Assembly (NCBI RefSeq): GCF_013204845.1
Contig: NZ_JABMKY010000006.1
Coordinates: 124,001 to 188,000 of the forward strand
Origin: Paenibacillus qinlingensis
Lineage (GTDB): Bacteria; Bacillota; Bacilli; Paenibacillales; NBRC-103111
Direction of reading: 5' to 3'
Length of the DNA stretch: 64,000 nucleotides
Part shown: piece after piece, positions 55,738 through 64,000 of the stretch
How the letters are laid out: every line of letters starts with the position of its first letter
Position numbering within the stretch: position 1 is the first letter of the stretch
Position numbers and translations under genes: made by a program
The notes under the pieces: generated by a model
The model's input: the letters and a program-made list of their open reading frames with translations, nothing else
Databases searched by the model: none
Told to the model about the DNA's origin: nothing

Positions 55738-57539
55738 TACAAATGAAGAACAAGGTTTTTGTGAAAAGCTATAGAAACTATGGCATTGCAACCAAACAGT
55801 TTTTATTGCTTTTTGTGCTGACCGTCACGATATTTATGACAATTTCTTGGAATAACATCGGGATATCCAAAAAAAGCTTTGAAAACAAGATGATTGAGGA
55901 CTCCAAGCTGACGGTGTTACGGACAAATACTTTTTTGAATATGTATCTGGAAAACATTACGAATATTTTGCTGCCTATTTCTGCACAAAAAGATCTGATT
56001 GAAAACGGAACAACCGATGAGTCACAAAATATTTTACAGCATTATGGAGAAATGAACAGCCATCTTATCAAAACACTTTATTTGGTGCGATCAGATGGCA
56101 TGGTTTGGAGCAGCAAGCAAGTCCTATATGAGATCTATGGCAATCAAATGCTGCCCAAATTAAATGAAATGGGTAGTCAAGGCGTTGAAGGATTAAGGTG
56201 GAGTGAACCCTATGAAACGGCCTTATCGGATCGTACAGTTGCTTTTATTTTTCCAATAAGGAGTAAGACTAACAAGTATTTAGGATCAGCAATCGCCGAG
56301 ATTAGCCTAGAGTATTTGAATCAGAAAATCATTCCGATGATTTCAAGCAGTGAACAGTCGATCATATTGAGTTCATTAGCAAACGAGCCGATTGTTTTTG
56401 ACCCACAGAGCGAATTGCTGCCTTATGAAAAAGGGGTTTTTCCTCCCGTGATTACGAGTGATTTTATGAAAGGCATCGGGCAGTTGATCGATGGTGTAGA
56501 CAGTACTGAATTAGGAACACAGCATTATATTGTTGCGAACTCGAAAGGAAATAATTTGGGCTGGCGTGTGTCCTTGCTCACGAATGAAAAAATATTGAAT
56601 GAAAACGTTTCAAAGCTATACAACAATTTTGCCTTTACCGCCTTGCTTTGGATTATCGTTTTTTTAATCGGCTCTTTTCTGATCTCCTATTATTTTACGA
56701 ATCCCATACGGAAGCTTGTCCTCATCATGAATACGGTCACCAAATATGGGCGATTATCCACGATTGAAATGAAGCGTGAAGACGAAATTGGACAGCTTGC
56801 CATGAGTTACAACTCCATGATGGACCGGATTAATGGCTTAATTCGCGAGATCAGAGAAGTTGAGGTGCAGAAACAAGCATATGAATTAAAAATGCTGCAA
56901 AGCCAGATAGGCCCGCATTTTTTATATAACACATTAGCTGGGATAGGAAGCTTGGCGAAACAGGGGCGGAATACGGAAGTCCGGGATACGATTCGTTCAC
57001 TTGTCAATCTGTTGTCGTACAGCTTTGACAAAAGGTATGAGTACATTGCGCTCGAAGAAGAAATAGAAGCTTTGAACAGCTATATCTATATTCAAAAAAC
57101 AAGATATGGCGATATATTCACCTGTCATTTTGATATTAGTCCGGAATTAATGAGATGCAAGGTGCTTAAGCTTACTCTGCAGCCTATCGTGGAAAATGCT
57201 ATTTTTCACGGCTTGCTTTCAAAGAAAAGCTCCGGCAGAATTGAAATACGCGGTAGGCTGGTCAAAAATACAATGAGAATATACGTTATAGATAACGGAG
57301 TCGGCATGGAAAAGGAGCAGTACAGCAAGCTGTTGATTTCCAGCAGTGAAAGGAAGCTGAGAGATGGGTTTAACAGTATCGGCATCATGAATGTGCATGA
57401 ACGGATTCAGATTTACTTTGGCAACCAATACGGCCTGCATATTGTAAGCCGTATACATCGAGGGACGATTGTCCGTATCGATCTGCCCATCATGAATGAT
57501 GATCACGAGGTTGAAATGTCGGGAATACGCAACAGATAA
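55734..57539 (+). CDS. YesM-type sensor histidine kinase
   Basis: Membrane kinase of about 600 residues. TM1 (FLLLFVLTVTIFMTISW), a ~260-residue extracellular sensor of dCache type, TM2 (FTALLWIIVFLIGSFLISYY), HAMP, then the His_kinase box with QIGPHFLYNTL. The phospho-His is near residue 391, and the usual N before P is G. The ATPase domain has LQPIVENAIFHG (N box), DNGVGM (G1) and SIGIMNVHERI. The ATG at 55734 overlaps the regulator stop as ATGA. ATG 55743 is an alternative with AGGG at good spacing. Partner of the preceding response regulator. It likely senses free or protein-bound sugar outside the cell. Confidence 0.93.
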   Translation: MIQMKNKVFVKSYRNYGIATKQFLLLFVLTVTIFMTISWNNIGISKKSFENKMIEDSKLTVLRTNTFLNMYLENITNILLPISAQKDLIENGTTDESQNILQHYGEMNSHLIKTLYLVRSDGMVWSSKQVLYEIYGNQMLPKLNEMGSQGVEGLRWSEPYETALSDRTVAFIFPIRSKTNKYLGSAIAEISLEYLNQKIIPMISSSEQSIILSSLANEPIVFDPQSELLPYEKGVFPPVITSDFMKGIGQLIDGVDSTELGTQHYIVANSKGNNLGWRVSLLTNEKILNENVSKLYNNFAFTALLWIIVFLIGSFLISYYFTNPIRKLVLIMNTVTKYGRLSTIEMKREDEIGQLAMSYNSMMDRINGLIREIREVEVQKQAYELKMLQSQIGPHFLYNTLAGIGSLAKQGRNTEVRDTIRSLVNLLSYSFDKRYEYIALEEEIEALNSYIYIQKTRYGDIFTCHFDISPELMRCKVLKLTLQPIVENAIFHGLLSKKSSGRIEIRGRLVKNTMRIYVIDNGVGMEKEQYSKLLISSSERKLRDGFNSIGIMNVHERIQIYFGNQYGLHIVSRIHRGTIVRIDLPIMNDDHEVEMSGIRNR

Positions 57540-57542
57540 AGG

Positions 57543-57580
57543 GACCATCAGAGCAATTATGCCTGATGGTCTTTTCTTTC
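57543..57580 (+). terminator. Terminator after the two-component genes
   Basis: GACCATCAG (57543-57551) pairs with CTGATGGTC (57563-57571), followed by TTTTCTTTCT. Confidence 0.9.
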
Positions 57581-57646
57581 TAATCTAGACAAAATCCATT
57601 ACATAATTGAACTTTTTATGTATATCTGTCTGCATGATAGGGGCGA

Positions 57647-57682
57647 TATAATGAGTGTAGAAAGTGAATGAAAGCGGTTTAT
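57647..57682 (+). promoter_or_regulatory. Candidate promoter and imperfect cre of the ABC transporter operon
   Basis: TATAAT (57647-57652) is a good -10 box without a recognisable -35, so activation by the AraC-type regulator is plausible. TGAAAGCGGTTTAT (57669-57682) matches the cre consensus except for the last two bases. Confidence 0.45.
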
Positions 57683-57727
57683 AAGGGAATCTGAGGCTTG
57701 AAAGTCCTCACATGGAGGGAACGCGAG

Positions 57728-58690
57728 ATGCAGGAAGACTTGGCAATACAACGGGCTAAGGTGGTTCGTCGGAAGTTTGTAGGGAGTAAATTATTGCGCA
57801 ATATATGGAGATATAGAACTTTATATCTCATGCTTGCCCCTGGCATCATCTATTACTTGATATTTAAGTACATGCCCATGTTCGGGATCATCATTGCCTT
57901 CAAAGAGTATAACATTACGAAAGGCATTCTAAAGAGCCCTTGGGCAGATCCCTGGTATAAGTATTTTGAAGTTTTCGTAAGCTCGCCTTATTTTTCGCAA
58001 CTGCTGACGAATACGCTTTTAATTAGTTTTTATAAGCTCATATTCGGCATGATTCCGCCCATTATTTTGGCGATACTGCTCAACGAATGCAGAGTTTCGT
58101 GGTTCAAGAGACTGATACAAACCTTGAGCTATATGCCGCACTTTTTATCGTGGGTCATTATCTATGGCATTTTAATCGCTTTATTATCACAAGATAGCGG
58201 CCTATTCAATCGATGGATTGTTGAAGCTGGCGGCAAAGCCATTCCATTCTTGACATCAGAGAGTTGGTTCAGAAGCCTGTTGGTGAGTTCGGACATTTGG
58301 CAGAACATGGGGTGGGGAGCAATTATTTATCTGGCAGCAATCGCAGGCATCGATCCCTCACAGTATGAAGCAGCAACAATGGATGGGTGCAAACGGATTC
58401 GCCTCATTTGGCATGTGACGCTGCCTAATTTACGCTCTATCATCACAATTCTATTAATCTTAAGACTAGGTAGTATTATGGATGCAGGATTTGAACAAAT
58501 CTATGTCTTGTATAATAGTTATGTGTATTCCGTAGGAGATATCATTGATACATGGGTGTTCCGAACAGGTCTTGAACAGTTGAATTTTAGTTTGGCAGCA
58601 TCAGTTGGCTTGTTTAAATCTATCATTGGCTGTGTGCTAGTCTTACTTTCCAATAGAATCGCTAAGAAATGGGGTGATGGCATATGGTAA
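57728..58690 (+). CDS. ABC sugar transporter permease, LplB-like
   Basis: Membrane protein of 320 residues with six hydrophobic segments. The conserved EAA loop for ATPase contact is YEAATMDGCKRIRLIWHVTL, and the N-terminal segment YLMLAPGIIYYLIFKYMPMF is characteristic of LplB-type oligosaccharide permeases. The ATG at 57728 has GGAGG 9 bp upstream. A TTG 30 bp earlier precedes that site. It overlaps the second permease gene by 7 bp. No ATPase gene lies in the locus. Such Paenibacillus importers usually share an MsmX-type ATPase encoded elsewhere. Confidence 0.93.
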   Translation: MQEDLAIQRAKVVRRKFVGSKLLRNIWRYRTLYLMLAPGIIYYLIFKYMPMFGIIIAFKEYNITKGILKSPWADPWYKYFEVFVSSPYFSQLLTNTLLISFYKLIFGMIPPIILAILLNECRVSWFKRLIQTLSYMPHFLSWVIIYGILIALLSQDSGLFNRWIVEAGGKAIPFLTSESWFRSLLVSSDIWQNMGWGAIIYLAAIAGIDPSQYEAATMDGCKRIRLIWHVTLPNLRSIITILLILRLGSIMDAGFEQIYVLYNSYVYSVGDIIDTWVFRTGLEQLNFSLAASVGLFKSIIGCVLVLLSNRIAKKWGDGIW

Positions 58691-59544
58691 GGGGGAAAGG
58701 GGATAAAATTTTTGACGGCTTCGTGTTTATGTTTCTGTTAGCAGTTGGCATTGTGGCTCTATTCCCTCTACTGTATGTGTTATCGGTTTCACTCACCCCG
58801 TTTTCAGAGCTTTTGAAAAATGGCGGATTTGTCATTATACCGAAATCGATTACTTTCTTAGCGTACAAGGAACTTTTTTCGATGCCGCGCATCCCGGATG
58901 CGTTTCGAGTTACACTTTTTATCACCGTCGTAGGCACGATTGTTAATATGATTCTAACGGTGCTGCTTGCTTACCCACTGAGTAGAAAAAAGCTTCCTGG
59001 CCGTAGTTTTTTCTTGTTGATGATTGTGTTCACGATGTTGTTTAGTGGCGGGATCATTCCCTCTTACTTGACCGTTAAATATTTGGGTTTGCTGAATAGT
59101 GTATGGGCTATGATCATCCCAGGAGCGATCTGGAGCTTTAATGTGTTAATTGTAAAAAGCTTTGTTGAAAGCTTGCCTGAGGAGCTAATAGAGTCGGCCC
59201 ATATAGATGGCGCTAAAGAGCTAAAGATCTTAATGAAGATTATTGTTCCCTTGTCCATGCCTGTCATCATGACTGTGAGCCTCTTTTATATGGTCGGGCA
59301 TTGGAATGAGTTTTTCCAGGCGATTTTGTATGTGACGCCGATTAAGCTGCAACCGCTCCAGATTGTTGTAAGGTCTATTTTATTGCAGTCTAATCAGGCA
59401 TTTGAAAATCCTGAAGTAACGCTCCCTTCTGCTACGCTGCAGATGGCGGTGGTCATTTTCGCGAGTGCACCGATAATTATGGTGTATCCGTTTATTCAGA
59501 AATATTTTACAAAAGGCATGATGCTTGGCGCGATTAAGGGTTGA
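58684..59544 (+). CDS. ABC sugar transporter permease, YtcP/AraQ-like
   Basis: Membrane protein of 286 residues with six hydrophobic segments. The EAA loop reads ELIESAHIDGAKELKILMKI. The N-terminus GDKIFDGFVFMFLLAVGIVA is typical of YtcP partners of LplB permeases. The start overlaps the end of the first permease gene, indicating translational coupling and a heterodimeric channel. It is followed 79 bp later by the binding protein. Confidence 0.93.
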   Translation: MVRGKGDKIFDGFVFMFLLAVGIVALFPLLYVLSVSLTPFSELLKNGGFVIIPKSITFLAYKELFSMPRIPDAFRVTLFITVVGTIVNMILTVLLAYPLSRKKLPGRSFFLLMIVFTMLFSGGIIPSYLTVKYLGLLNSVWAMIIPGAIWSFNVLIVKSFVESLPEELIESAHIDGAKELKILMKIIVPLSMPVIMTVSLFYMVGHWNEFFQAILYVTPIKLQPLQIVVRSILLQSNQAFENPEVTLPSATLQMAVVIFASAPIIMVYPFIQKYFTKGMMLGAIKG

Positions 59545-59623
59545 TATTTTGACGAGGCAGTTGAGTTTTCGAAGAGCTGCTTGTCAAATTCAATAAATAA
59601 GAAAAATAGAAGGGTTGATCACG

Positions 59624-61180
59624 ATGAAGAAATTAAGGGGCTTAACAACATTTCTAGCTATGACGATTCCTGTTACTGTCATGATGGCAGGATGTTCTAA
59701 CGGGACAGAAACCAACCAAACAGCTGCAACGAATGCACCAACAACGAGCAAGGCGCCAGCAGCTCCGGTAAAAATTGAATGGATGCAAGTAGGGTGGGGG
59801 ACGAATGTACCTACTAATGATGACTTCGTCAAGACGGAATTGGATAAAAAATTAGGAACAAATCTAATTTTAACGTCTCCGGCTACAAATGAAGACTATC
59901 AGAACCAATTGAACGTGCGTTTGGCAGGCGGGACGCCTCCAGATGTTTATCAAATTTTGAACAGGGACAGCTTGCTTAAAAGCGTCAGTACAGATAGTTT
60001 GTTAGACATAACTCCCTATTTGAAAACCAAGTTGAAACCATTTGCTGACTTTGTTGGCGAGGAAACCCTGAATAACGATAAGGTAGACGGTAAACTTTAC
60101 ACCATAACCAAGAAACCAGGGAATGTTAGTTCCAACAGTTATTGGCTTCGCAAAGATTGGTTGGATAATTTGAAATTGCAAGCACCTGTTACGTTGGATG
60201 ATTTGTATGCGGTTGCGAAAGCCTTTACAAATGATGATCCTGATAAAAATGGCAAAAAGGATACCTATGCGATCACGGGAGCAGGATTCGATGCTTTCTC
60301 TGTTATATATGGAGCGTTTGGCGTGGGGTCACCAATTCCGAACAACGGATTGCCGGAAATCTATGTAAAAGACAATAAGATGGTAAGCGCTCTGTATGAT
60401 CCCAATATGAAAAACGCACTTGCATTCATTAAAAAAATGATAGATGAAGGACTCGTCGATCCTGAATTACTTGCGTCCACGGGTCAACAATTTGTTCAGA
60501 AAGCCATTCAGGGCAAGGCAGGTATGGGCAATTTTTCATGGACGGATCTAGCGAAGGATGCGCCTGCGAAGCAAATCAAGGAAGTCAACCCTAAGGCAGA
60601 GTGGATGCAGATTGCTCCTCCTAAAGGGCCAGGTGGACAGTATGATCTATCTACAGGTAAAGGAACATCCTTCACTATGTTCGGAATACCCAAGGCATTA
60701 GAGAAGGATACGGCTAAACTAGATAAAATTTTTGAATACATTAATTACATATCGACCAAAGAGGGCAATCGTTTGGTCAGTTATGGCTTGGAAGGGCGTC
60801 ATTATACATTAAATGGTGAAAAAGTAATTCCTACAGATTTAATGGCGAAAGAAGGGGCGTACACATGGCTCTACCAAGTGACAGGTCGTCCTGAAGCGGA
60901 GTACTTGCAAACGAAATTTGCTGCTCAAGCCCCGTTAATCGACTTTGTGCAGAAACAGCCGAGACTGACAGCTTACAATGGTCTTCTAAACCCGCCGGCG
61001 GACTTTATGTCTGCTGATGCCACAAGATTTATTAAAGAAGAATTGTCTAGATTTATTTACGGTAAAACGTCGTTGGATAAATACGATGAATTCTTGAAGA
61101 ATCTAGAAACAAAATTCAAATATAATCTGTACTTGGATGGGGCACAAAAACGCTTGAAAGAACTTGGTTATACAAACTAA
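59624..61180 (+). CDS. Extracellular solute-binding lipoprotein (LipO-like)
   Basis: Lipoprotein of 518 residues, the size of oligosaccharide-binding proteins in this group. The lipobox MAGC puts the lipidated cysteine at residue 24. A Thr/Ala-rich linker follows, then the two-lobe fold (LAGGTPPDVYQILNRDSLLK; KPGNVSSNSYWLRKDWLDNL; DPDKNGKKDTYAITGAGFDA). The ATG at 59624 has AAGGG 9 bp upstream. An in-frame TTG at 59615 overlaps that site. It captures the sugar for the two permeases encoded before it. Ligand unknown, presumably products of the nearby glycosidase. Confidence 0.93.
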   Translation: MKKLRGLTTFLAMTIPVTVMMAGCSNGTETNQTAATNAPTTSKAPAAPVKIEWMQVGWGTNVPTNDDFVKTELDKKLGTNLILTSPATNEDYQNQLNVRLAGGTPPDVYQILNRDSLLKSVSTDSLLDITPYLKTKLKPFADFVGEETLNNDKVDGKLYTITKKPGNVSSNSYWLRKDWLDNLKLQAPVTLDDLYAVAKAFTNDDPDKNGKKDTYAITGAGFDAFSVIYGAFGVGSPIPNNGLPEIYVKDNKMVSALYDPNMKNALAFIKKMIDEGLVDPELLASTGQQFVQKAIQGKAGMGNFSWTDLAKDAPAKQIKEVNPKAEWMQIAPPKGPGGQYDLSTGKGTSFTMFGIPKALEKDTAKLDKIFEYINYISTKEGNRLVSYGLEGRHYTLNGEKVIPTDLMAKEGAYTWLYQVTGRPEAEYLQTKFAAQAPLIDFVQKQPRLTAYNGLLNPPADFMSADATRFIKEELSRFIYGKTSLDKYDEFLKNLETKFKYNLYLDGAQKRLKELGYTN

Positions 61181-61195
61181 TCGATAAGTCGCCAA

Positions 61196-61228
61196 ACGGA
61201 GGGGAGAAACTTGTTTCTTCTCTCCGTA
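61196..61228 (+). terminator. First hairpin after the binding-protein gene
   Basis: Arms ACGGAG-GG-GAGAAAC and GTTTCTTCTCTCCGT form a long stem with a small internal mismatch. No T-run follows. Confidence 0.55.
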
Positions 61229-61267
61229 CTTGTTAAAGGTACACAGAAATTGGAGTTTGAAACAATA

Positions 61268-61304
61268 AAAACGGAGCGCCGCAAACCTGCGGGCTCCGTT
61301 TTCT
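61268..61304 (+). terminator. Terminator of the ABC transporter operon
   Basis: AAAACGGAGC (61268-61277) pairs with GCTCCGTTTT (61293-61302), extended by CCGC/GCGG inside with one bulged G. Tail of T included. Confidence 0.9.
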
Positions 61305-61404
61305 AATTTATACTGGATTATCAGACTTGTAGCCGATTGTCTCATGAAATAATAACATTCTCCTATATTCAAAACAGCTGCAATGAACTTACAATTTGAA
61401 GTAA

Positions 61405-61804
61405 TTGAAATCGTCAAGCGGCAGCTTTCTGACGGAGAATGCAAAGGAAATGATCGTGTTTCAGACTATTCCATATACAGGGTGGAAGTCAATTATTCGA
61501 GTTCCTTATCCCGAAATTGCCAGCGGCATCTATCGCATGCGGAATGTTACAGTGTTAATTGCTATCGTTAGTGTTGCTATTTCAATCTTGCTCATCCTTT
61601 TCATCTCTTCATCCTTTACGAAAGGACTGCAAAGTCTTCGTCGCACGACTCTGTCAACGCAAGTGGGTAATGCAGTCGCAAATTCTTTCGCACTTTCTAT
61701 TTAATGCGCTAGAATCCATTAACGCGATGGCTAATTTAATTAATCACGAGCCCATCGAACGGACAGCTATTTCTTTATCCAAAATTCATGTTAAGTTTTC
61801 ATAG
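61405..61804 (+). pseudogene. Remnant of a YesM-type sensor kinase
   Basis: The first frame gives the end of an extracellular sensor (SSSGSFLTENAKEMIVFQTI, then PYTGWKSIIRVPYPEIASGI), a membrane helix (VTVLIAIVSVAISILLILFI) and KGLQSLRR. HAMP is then missing, and one frame over the phospho-His region appears as QSQILSHFLFNALESINAMA, ending at TAG 61802-61804. The ATPase domain is absent. A second YesM kinase once sat here. It overlaps the convergent MocR gene end by a few bases. Confidence 0.8.
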
Positions 61805-63235
61805 AATCAACTCACGAAGTGCTTCAGCAAATCTGGATATCCCCAATGCAATCTCATCTGACTTCGCCCTAGCGAATGTAAACCGCACGAATCCCGAATC
61901 GGAACCATAAACACTCCCGGGTACCATTACGATACCTTTCTTTATGGATTCTTCCAACAATATACCGTCTGGAATACTCGGAATTAATTTGCACCAAAAA
62001 TGAATGCCACCTACGGGAACCACGTACTCAATCAGACCTGAAAGTTCCTTTTCTAAAGATTCGATGAGTAAATCACGTTTAAATTGAAGCTGAATTCGCA
62101 AACGCTCCAAATGAGGAGCAAAATAAGCTGACTGTAAAAATTGTCCCGCAACTTGCTGCGGAATGATGCTTAATCCAAAATCCATCTGTTGCCTAGCATC
62201 GGCTAGCCGTTCCACGATAGAACGAGGAGCTACCATCCATCCTATCCGTAAGCCAGAAGCTGCGATCTTGGAGAATGAACCAATATATAGAACCGATCCT
62301 GTCGTATCCATGGATTTGAGTGACAAAGGAGGAACACCGTCATACGAGGTTAAGCTATATGGATCATCTTCTACTACAGGAAGTCCTAGTTCACTAATGA
62401 TATCAAGAAGACGTCTGCGTCTTTCTTCACTTAGTACCGCTCCAGTTGGATTCTGATAATTCGGATTCAAAAACACCATTTTAATACGGTGTTTTTTGTA
62501 TAAAGTGCGAATATCCTCTGGCTGTACGCCATGATTATCGACTGGAAGACGGTACAAGCGAAGGCCAGCCGATTGAAACATGGGCAGCGAATAGCAGTAG
62601 GAAGGATCTTCTATGGCAACTGCGTCACCTGGAGACAGAAGACATTGCGTAATTAAAAACAACGATTGTTGAGAGCCCGATGTGATAAGAATGGAGGATT
62701 CTGTTGTCCGGATTCCTCGATAATTAGCTAGATATTCAACCAAAGCTTCTCTTAATGGAGTTGAACCTTGAGGGTTAACGTAACCCAAGTAGGACGTGTA
62801 TGCATGATTACTCATGAGTGCAGCGATTTCGTCTGTTGGAGCTAGATCAGCAGAGAGCTCACCACTCGCAAAATCGATTAATGATGGATTATGAGCTAAC
62901 GCTTCGCGAATCCTCCGTAAAAAAGGCAGGTTAGGAAGAAAACTTCCTCCTTCGGCAAACCGACTCCAGTTTGGGGTATGTTTCGGAGTTGCCCCCCATT
63001 TGGTAGTACTTACCCGAGTTCCGCTGCCAATGCGGCTCTCGATTATCCCCATAGATCGCAGTTCCGCGAATGCCGAAATGACAGTGCTGCGGTTCACATC
63101 AAATTGTTCAGCAAGTTTTCGTTCGGGGGGCAGCAAACTCCCTGGAGGAAACTCCCCATATGAAATTCTTTGCTCGAGATAGTCGGCAATTTGCTCATAT
63201 AGAGCTTTTTTACTATTGCGATCAGGTTTCCACAT
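61799..63235 (-). CDS. MocR-type regulator (GntR HTH plus aminotransferase-like domain)
   Basis: Protein of 478 residues. N-terminal GntR winged helix (ALYEQIADYLEQRISYGEFP, then LAEQFDVNRSTVISAFAELR), a linker (~80-120) and a fold-type I aminotransferase domain with the PLP-binding Lys in IGSFSKIAASGLRIGW (near 320) and NPNYQNPTGAVLSEERRRRL. MocR proteins regulate amino-acid, vitamin B6 or GABA-related genes with PLP as cofactor. The ATG at 63235 has AAGGGG upstream. A frame from 63409 adds 58 non-homologous residues and no site. The divergent small membrane genes could be its targets. Confidence 0.92.
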   Translation of the reverse strand: MWKPDRNSKKALYEQIADYLEQRISYGEFPPGSLLPPERKLAEQFDVNRSTVISAFAELRSMGIIESRIGSGTRVSTTKWGATPKHTPNWSRFAEGGSFLPNLPFLRRIREALAHNPSLIDFASGELSADLAPTDEIAALMSNHAYTSYLGYVNPQGSTPLREALVEYLANYRGIRTTESSILITSGSQQSLFLITQCLLSPGDAVAIEDPSYCYSLPMFQSAGLRLYRLPVDNHGVQPEDIRTLYKKHRIKMVFLNPNYQNPTGAVLSEERRRRLLDIISELGLPVVEDDPYSLTSYDGVPPLSLKSMDTTGSVLYIGSFSKIAASGLRIGWMVAPRSIVERLADARQQMDFGLSIIPQQVAGQFLQSAYFAPHLERLRIQLQFKRDLLIESLEKELSGLIEYVVPVGGIHFWCKLIPSIPDGILLEESIKKGIVMVPGSVYGSDSGFVRFTFARAKSDEIALGISRFAEALRELIL

Positions 63236-63467
63236 CTTAAAAATCCCCTTGAATAATAGATCAAACCAGATCAATTTTACATTTATAATACCACTTCTTA
63301 TGAAAAATATCCGATCTTTTCTTCTATAGCATTCTGTAAACAGGGATGAGAGCAAATTTTGGATGGCATAAAAACTGAAAAATTGGTTGGTTACATTCAT
63401 CCCCTTCAAATTTATGATAGTTATTAATAACGCTTGGTGTTACTAACTGTGGGGAGGAGATGGAACA

Positions 63468-63614
63468 ATGACAGCTTTGATATCTTTCATTTTGCTTTGT
63501 ACTGCGCTTGTATCAAGTCCTTTGCTCATCGCTATAGGAGGTGCTCGTCTCATCCGTGAAGATGATCGTGAAATTGAATGTAATAAGGCGAGAAACAATA
63601 TAGCCATTTCATAA
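63468..63614 (+). CDS. Tiny membrane protein (48 residues)
   Basis: ATG 63468 has a very strong GGGGAGGAGATGG site upstream. The protein reads MTALISFILLCTALVSSPLL, then IAIGGARLIREDDREIECNK: one membrane helix and a short charged tail. It is divergent from the MocR gene and followed 18 bp later by another tiny membrane gene. Family not recognised. Such proteins often act as accessory subunits of membrane complexes. Confidence 0.7.
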   Translation: MTALISFILLCTALVSSPLLIAIGGARLIREDDREIECNKARNNIAIS

Positions 63615-63632
63615 AAAAAGGAGAGAATAAGA

Positions 63633-63755
63633 ATGAATAATTCACATAGAAACGATTATGAACAGAGATTGGATGGACTTCTCCCATTAACAATTATATT
63701 TTTTCTTTCCATTTTTTCAGGGTTCTTTTTCTTTCTAATAACCCATTTTTTATAG
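63633..63755 (+). CDS. Tiny membrane protein (40 residues)
   Basis: ATG 63633 behind AAAGGAGAG encodes MNNSHRNDYEQRLDGLLPLT, then IIFFLSIFSGFFFFLITHFL: a polar N-terminus and a single Phe-rich helix that ends the protein. It shares a transcript with the preceding 48-residue gene and is closed by a bidirectional terminator. Function unknown. Confidence 0.7.
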   Translation: MNNSHRNDYEQRLDGLLPLTIIFFLSIFSGFFFFLITHFL

Positions 63756-63790
63756 AAGTAATGCTTTTGTTTCAACTATAAAAAGAAAAA

Positions 63791-63829
63791 AACCTTAGTA
63801 CAGTGATTTACTGAACTAAGGTTTTTTTG
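63791..63829. terminator. Bidirectional terminator between convergent genes
   Basis: AACCTTAGTACAGT (63791-63804) pairs with ACTGAACTAAGGTT (63810-63823), one mismatch. T-runs follow on both strands. It serves the tiny membrane genes and the minus-strand gene at the right edge. Confidence 0.92.
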
Positions 63830-64000
63830 TCATTTGACAATATAAATGATTAAAGCTAACAATCCTAGAGGGATAATAACCGCATAATAGAGAGTAAGAT
63901 TAACGAATATGCTTTTTGTTTGGCGATCATAACCCGGATTACCTTCTTTATTTGCATTAGAGTGTCCAATCGCTACTGTTGCTACTCCACCGGTAATTAA
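63830..64000 (-). CDS. Membrane protein, C-terminal 56 residues (5' end outside window)
   Basis: The minus strand is open from the right edge to TGA at 63830-63832, reading ITGGVATVAIGHSNANKEGN, then IFVNLTLYYAVIIPLGLLAL and IIYIVK. A polar loop and a final hydrophobic helix mark it as an integral membrane protein. Too little is present to name the family. Confidence 0.65.
   Translation of the reverse strand, partial: LITGGVATVAIGHSNANKEGNPGYDRQTKSIFVNLTLYYAVIIPLGLLALIIYIVK

Noticed and set aside
1..64000. tRNA, rRNA and T-box or known riboswitch structures
   Set aside because: No cloverleaf with CCA-type ends, no rRNA-like stretches and no recognisable T-box or riboswitch core could be found by eye. 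A covariance-model scan would be needed to exclude small ones.

Overview
The window looks like chromosomal DNA of a low-to-medium GC Gram-positive bacterium of the Paenibacillus type. The evidence is strong AGGAGG-type ribosome sites with frequent TTG and GTG starts, S-layer-homology (SLH) anchoring, a YesM/YesN-type two-component pair next to an LplB/YtcP/LipO-type sugar ABC transporter, giant multidomain secreted carbohydrate-active proteins, CcpA-type cre sites, and no outer-membrane genes. The genus is an inference from gene content.

Layout. 0-4.8 kb: the end of a cytochrome P450, an XRE regulator, a HAD phosphatase and a TetR-MATE efflux pair. 4.9-8.1 kb: a compact module (DUF6530-like protein, MoxR/CobS-like AAA+ ATPase, VWA-domain protein, GIY-YIG-like protein) bounded by a perfect 23-bp direct repeat. 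The ATPase and VWA frames are joined only through a -1 shift at a run of ten A. 8.2-12.9 kb: housekeeping and accessory genes (MBL-fold hydrolase, histidine phosphatase, TetR, NudK-DUF4406 fusion, MerR-methyltransferase fusion with its own MerR-type promoter). 13.1-16.1 kb: a collapsed RHS gene with a surviving probable immunity gene, a lipoprotein, and a truncated chemoreceptor. 16.3-25.1 kb: one intact secreted RHS/YD-repeat protein of about 2,931 residues. 25.2-28.2 kb: a CsoR regulator followed by debris (MFS, arsB and others). 28.2-34.4 kb: a tandem leader duplication and a secreted multidomain GH9 enzyme. 34.5-36.7 kb: an inverted-repeat element and a MarR-epoxide hydrolase pair. 36.8-43.7 kb: a decayed accessory zone (P-type ATPase/reductase chimera, frameshifted lipoprotein, group II intron RT fragment and other pieces) with a few intact genes (GNAT, SRPBCC, a PEVK-repeat membrane protein).

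43.8-61.3 kb is the functional highlight, a surface glycan-utilisation locus. It holds a secreted beta-helix protein with a golvesin-type domain and a 2,066-residue protein with a beta-helix, a GH5-like catalytic domain, three golvesin-type domains, FnIII, a cohesin-like domain and a dockerin-like domain. It also holds a cohesin-plus-three-SLH protein, a YesN-type response regulator, a YesM-type sensor kinase, two permeases and a solute-binding lipoprotein. The simplest reading is that the cohesin-SLH protein holds dockerin-bearing enzyme on the cell wall. Released oligosaccharides would be sensed by the two-component system and imported by the ABC transporter, with CcpA repression through cre sites ahead of both secreted enzymes. 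61.4-64 kb: a broken YesM-type kinase, a MocR-type regulator, two tiny membrane proteins, and the end of another membrane protein.

Domain calls come from motif recognition by eye, without database searches. Family names given as 'like' are the less certain ones.
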